Below the pieces are notes generated by a model. It made no database searches. It was not told where the DNA came from and was given only the letters and a program-made list of their open reading frames with translations. Of a stretch of 64,000 nucleotides of DNA, positions 60,428-64,000 are shown piece by piece. The stretch's first letter is position 1; the number at the start of each line of letters is the position of its first letter. Origin of the DNA: Guyanagaster necrorhizus (lineage: Eukaryota; Basidiomycota; Agaricomycetes; Agaricales; Physalacriaceae); NCBI RefSeq assembly GCF_019112545.1, contig NW_025064958.1:20326-84325 (forward strand), given 5' to 3'. Position numbers and translations under genes: made by a program.

Positions 60428-60466
60428 TTGTATTATTTCTACCTTGCATATGCATCCACCTCTTCA
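60428..60466 (+). repeat. Old U-family copy, segment 3 of 3 (3' end)
   Basis: ACCTTGCATATGCATCCACC then TCTTCA matches the U 3' terminus. It is followed by ATAG, whereas the 5' end follows ATGC, so a duplication is no longer clear. The whole old copy is about 1.6 kb without its insertions. Confidence 0.7.
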
Positions 60467-62175
60467 ATAGGCTTTAAGTAAATCAATCATTCCAAGTTCA
60501 ACAAAAGTAATTTCATTAAGAACTTTTCATTATTCATAAAATTTCTCTTTATATGAAGGTTATATGTTGCACATAAACTTTCCTTTAGTTTGCAAACTTT
60601 TTCTGCATTTGTGAATTTTTTCTCATTAACTTTCATAGCATGCAATCTTTCTCTTTAATAATAGGTGCTATAGACATGGCCAGATATCACAATACCCAAT
60701 CATATCTGACACATGTCATTATTAGTATATATGTGGCACTCTAATATAGTCCACAAGATCCATCATGATGCATATACAAAGCTGGCTGAAAATGTCTAAG
60801 CTTTTCACAGCTAGTATATAGAAGACTAATAGGCTGCAAAGGACTAACCATGTGGTTAGTTAGATATTTGTAGGGAATATTAGGAGAACTAGCATACTAT
60901 TAGCTAGTCACTATACAGAGGTACATGACTAGACTTCCTTGAACCAGCCTTCAGATTCTGTGCTTTGGTTGCACTTACCATAGTAGGTTTTGTATTTCCT
61001 GCCTGCAGAGAGTCTAACAAACAACTTTCTAATTCATTATCAGGAGCTATCATCTATTGTTTTGAAGAAATGGGGCTCTGTCCTCTTAGTGCTGTATGCA
61101 TTGAGCCAGTGGATGAGCTTATTGATGATGTCATACTTGACAATCAGAAGGCTGAGATTTCTGGCTATTTCTTCAAAGAGAATAGTGCTGGGGATTGAGT
61201 TGGATGGTCAGGTGTAGATCTCCTCCTGGCTTGAGAGTGTGAGTGTGTAAGAGGCTGGTCAAAGGGCATTGTAAGTTATAGCCATTCACTGCTGAGTTTT
61301 CCACTCTTTCTGTTCTCTTCTTCATCACTCCCTTTTCTAAGGAGTATATATGACATTGTAAGAGATAAAATTGATTACTGATATTGTCAGACATATGCTT
61401 GTGAGAGTGAGAATGATAAAGTTTTCTTTTGATGTGTTCTTAAAAATTATCCTGAACTAAAGATCTTCTTCAGACCAGAGCATGAGAAGTCTCAAGCTAA
61501 ATATCAGATAACAACTAAATAATCACAAATGCAATGCACTGCAACAGCTAGGGTTCAACACTAACTGAAGGTAAAGTGGAAGGATGAGGATGAGGATGTA
61601 CAGGATGATAATAGAGGAAAGAAGTTATAGAGGTTAATAGACTATGACTGCCAGTGTTAGTACTGAAGTAGTAGTCACACTAAGAGTTTAGGAGTTTGAT
61701 CAGTATATTGATCTAGCTCAAGACTAAAGTATATCACTGTATACTACTGATCTAAATACTGTATCTAAGAAAAGTCTTGGTGATCTCAATCAAGCCATTG
61801 TTTCAGTGCCTCAAACCAAGCTTTGGTGTACTCCTGGTCCTATGGCTGTCTCAAACAAAGCCATTGTCTCACTTCCTCAAACCAAGCCTTGGCTGGGCAT
61901 GATTTAGGGGCTAAAATCATGACATCAGGCAATGACTAATCACAATTACAAATATACTGTCTCTATACACTGGAGTTCAAGGCAATTGTCCTCAACAGAG
62001 GGCCCTCAAGTTTCCCACCCAAGTCCATGTGTAGAATCAGAAAATTTGTATCATGGGAGCAATAAGTTATTCAGATGGAATCTATAATCCAGCACAGCTG
62101 CAAATATTTTAGGGGATAACATTCTTTGGCATAAATAAGAGGTGGGCCCAAGGATATAACTATAAGGAATCAATC
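60467..62175. other. CpG-depleted DNA without recognised features
   Basis: AT-rich. Open frames near 60,965-61,217 are short and unsupported. A small GAGGATGAGGATGAGGAT run lies near 61,585. The origin, host or element, is not clear. Confidence 0.35.
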
Positions 62176-62457
62176 CTAGATAGGAAGTGTCCTGGTCTGC
62201 TCAGGCTGTGGAGCATGGGAATGGGATTTATGGGTATGGGCCACATGAGTTGTAAAGGGAGTGGGGTGGCCAGTGTCCACAGGCACCATGAGAGACCACT
62301 CTCGACTCTGAGTCTGGAGTGGATCTGTGAAAATCGGCATGTTCAGTGTGATTCGGATGGGTCCTGGGCCTCTGATCTGTTGTCTGTCGACAACCACGGC
62401 CGAAACAGACAGAGTCCCTGTTAGAAGGACGAGAGCGAGACGGATAATGGAAAGCAT
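62176..62457 (-). CDS. Small secreted-protein candidate, 93 residues
   Basis: From the ATG at 62,457 the product starts MLSIIRLALVLLTGTLSVSA, a textbook signal peptide with probable cleavage after SVSA. The mature part of about 73 residues has no cysteine and ends in a His/Pro-rich tail (HVAHTHKSHSHAPQPEQ). An in-frame ATG at 62,643 would add 62 residues, but it would bury the signal peptide, so I prefer 62,457. The 3' third (62,176 to about 62,300) lacks CpG while the 5' part has it, so the decay boundary crosses the gene. No family is recognised and a role as an effector is only a possibility. Splicing was not needed to keep the frame open. Confidence 0.5.
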   Translation of the reverse strand: MLSIIRLALVLLTGTLSVSAVVVDRQQIRGPGPIRITLNMPIFTDPLQTQSREWSLMVPVDTGHPTPFTTHVAHTHKSHSHAPQPEQTRTLPI

Positions 62458-62650
62458 GAGTTCCTTGGAAATGAAGATCAGTATCATGGTCCTAGTTAAG
62501 CAGGAGACTCGGAATCTTCTTACCAGAGACGACGAAATAAAACTGCAGCAGTTTAGTAATTTAGAAGATGGAGGACACGAAGAAAGGCAACTGATTGAGA
62601 GATATGTGCTCCTGGATTTTCTGAGGCGCCAATCCTCCTTCATCCAGGCT

Positions 62651-62662
62651 TTTATAAAAGCC
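62651..62662 (-). promoter_or_regulatory. Possible TATA box of the secreted-protein gene
   Basis: CTTTTATAAAAG, a palindromic TATA-type element, about 195 bp upstream of the preferred ATG. With a start site 30 bp downstream the 5' leader would be about 165 nt. Support is position and sequence only. Confidence 0.35.
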
Positions 62663-63412
62663 GACTTCTGGGATCAAACGAGGTGGAACGGCACCTAGTA
62701 TCCATTATTAGATGAACAAAGATATAAACTCGTCGCCTTGGGAAGCACCCAATTCCACCTGAGGGATATCTGCCTGGATAACACAGTCCCACATATTTCT
62801 CAGTTCAATCTAATGATTAACTAAGGACTTGGATCTCTCCTTCTAGGTGTGGAGACGAGGTCGGCCAAGAGTTGCATCTCGAGTATCGTTGATACAAGTC
62901 TGTCATACCCTGTACATAGTATCTGACGCGTCGACATTTATACCGTTATGCTTCACGTTCCTGGAAGAAGGGCGGGGACCCAGCGTAATGTTTAGAAAAC
63001 CTGCCCTGGAATAGGAAACATGAAATCAAAGACTCGAATATACCGGTATCTGCTATATAATTAGTGTTTGCGACATGGCTTACCGGAACTTGAGATAAAT
63101 TTATCCATGACCTGTTTGATACGGGTGAAGGCCGTGCATTACTCAGAAATACTCAATCTATACTAGTAGTGAATGAACGACGTAAGCCGTATATGGCTGA
63201 ATTTTCTCGAACGGACTGGAGTCTCGTCTCGCTCCAATAAGTATCTGAACAAGTAGGTGTTCCTCCATCTCTGGGTTAATTCAGAAGAAAGTAAGGAGAG
63301 TTATGGCAACGAACTGAGACCCATCGCCAACTTGAGGGGTTTCTCGGCTTCCTTCCCGATATCATCCGCTGACTCGTAACGTTACGCGCCAGAAATACAC
63401 GTGAAACAAATA
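62663..63412. other. Host intergenic DNA, nothing recognised
   Basis: CpG-normal DNA with no open frame of note on either strand and no RNA gene that I can identify. Confidence 0.4.
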
Positions 63413-63635
63413 TGTAACGGACGGGCCCGTTCTACTTCCTTTTTCGTAACATAAACCCGGACTTTATTTGAACTATGCTTATCTATGCACTCCACTCTTA
63501 TCTACGTATAAATACTTGGTCGTGCCTAGAATTACGCCAGTCTTTCTTACCTTTTCCCCCCGAATCGAGGTGTCTTCAATCCGGTCCTTGATTCGTCCTT
63601 GTGTGCCGCTACTGACTATCATCGCTAACGTCACA
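63413..63635 (+). repeat. Possible 5' LTR or promoter of the edge retroelement
   Basis: Starts TGTAACGGACGGGCCCG and could end at ACGTCACA, giving TG...CA ends over 223 bp; GTATAAATA at 63,506-63,514 is a TATA box. TGTAACG starts are common in basidiomycete Gypsy LTRs. The second LTR is outside the window and no primer site is obvious, so an ordinary gene promoter is an equal alternative. Confidence 0.35.
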
Positions 63636-63833
63636 TATTTTTGACCTCAGAACAAGAAACCTCGCTTAATCGACTCCTGAATCGACGGGCCTAACCCCAG
63701 GAAAGCACTGGACTGATCACCCGGTTCTCTCTTGGCTTCGCCCCGTCACCCTACAGACTCTGCTTCGTTTACTACCTCTTTCTGCACTCGACCTTCTGCT
63801 TTCTTCTTTTCTCTCTCGAACCACTAGACATTA

Positions 63834-64000
63834 ATGTCTCGTTATCAGCTACGTAGCCGGGGTCCCTTGACGACCCCAGTGCCTCCGGCCCCTAATGTCG
63901 CTGCTCAGGTGCAGCAGACTGAACATGATGAGTCCCCTTTGACTAGCTCCAGGGATACTGACTCTTCCAGAAGAAACCTGGCTATGCTCGAGGATCGCTC
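63834..64000 (+). CDS. Partial open frame, Gag-like N-terminus, runs off the window
   Basis: The ATG at 63,834 opens a frame without a stop to the window end, 55 codons. It begins MSRYQLRSRGPLTTPVPPAP and continues Ser/Thr/Gln-rich and disordered. N-termini of the form M-x-x-Y-x-L-R-S-R-G-P are, in my memory, typical of Gag proteins of agaricomycete Gypsy elements. The CpG content is high and codons such as CGT, CGG and CGC are intact, unlike every element in the two decayed blocks. If it is an element it is recent or unmethylated. A host gene cannot be ruled out. Confidence 0.45.
   Translation, partial: MSRYQLRSRGPLTTPVPPAPNVAAQVQQTEHDESPLTSSRDTDSSRRNLAMLEDR

Noticed and set aside
62176..62643. 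155-residue protein from the upstream ATG at 62,643
   Set aside because: It would place a clear signal peptide 62 residues inside the chain; the ATG at 62,457 fits secretion better.
1..64000. CRISPR arrays, operons, riboswitches, rRNA genes
   Set aside because: No evenly spaced short repeats of that kind and no rRNA or bacterial signals; the gene structure is eukaryotic throughout.

Overview
The window reads as nuclear DNA of a filamentous basidiomycete, most likely an agaricomycete. Genes are cut by many short introns of about 50 bp, with micro-exons of 10-25 nt. They belong to families typical of that group: a microsomal P450, a DUF6534-type membrane protein and fungal protein-kinase-like (APH-type) genes. 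The species cannot be read from the sequence, and there is nothing prokaryotic or organellar.

The window splits into three CpG-bearing host islands and two blocks of nested retrotransposons almost stripped of CpG. Island 1 (1-10,940) holds three decayed kinase-like relics in direct orientation, a two-exon hypothetical gene (4,648-5,389, minus), an apparently intact DUF6534-type gene (7,206-8,860, minus) and another two-exon hypothetical gene (9,370-10,063, minus). Block 1 (about 10,940-36,530) holds a complete Copia element (12,557-17,355, 5-bp target duplication), two broken chromodomain Gypsy elements (A minus, B plus), solo LTRs with perfect 5-bp duplications, and copies of a 1.8-kb non-coding repeat called here U. 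Island 2 (about 36,530-42,502) carries an apparently intact 13-exon P450 gene between two copies of an unknown minus-strand gene. Block 2 (42,503-about 62,290) holds a complete 11.8-kb Gypsy element (C) with two U copies inside it, a Gypsy fragment (E), old U copies and a CpG-rich solo LTR. Island 3 (about 62,290-64,000) has a small secreted-protein candidate whose 3' third lies in the decayed zone, and at the right edge the start of an undecayed open frame that resembles a retroelement Gag.

Three themes tie the window together. First, C-to-T change at CpG is the main decay process: the Copia polyprotein keeps one frame for 4,365 nt yet has 14 nonsense codons, 12 of them TGA. The decay also reaches into flanking host DNA, where an undecayed paralogue gives a built-in control. 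Second, the Gypsy elements are chromodomain elements whose primer site pairs with the predicted transcript start inside their own LTR, as in the self-priming Tf1/sushi group, whereas Copia has a site matching the anticodon loop of initiator tRNA-Met, as in half-tRNA priming. Third, the U family has TG...CA ends, 4-bp target duplications and no coding capacity. It is reciprocally nested with the Gypsy elements and is the best candidate here for an undescribed element.

All coordinates and counts were made by eye. The intergenic stretches of island 1 and the decayed stretches beside the elements contain little that can be named.
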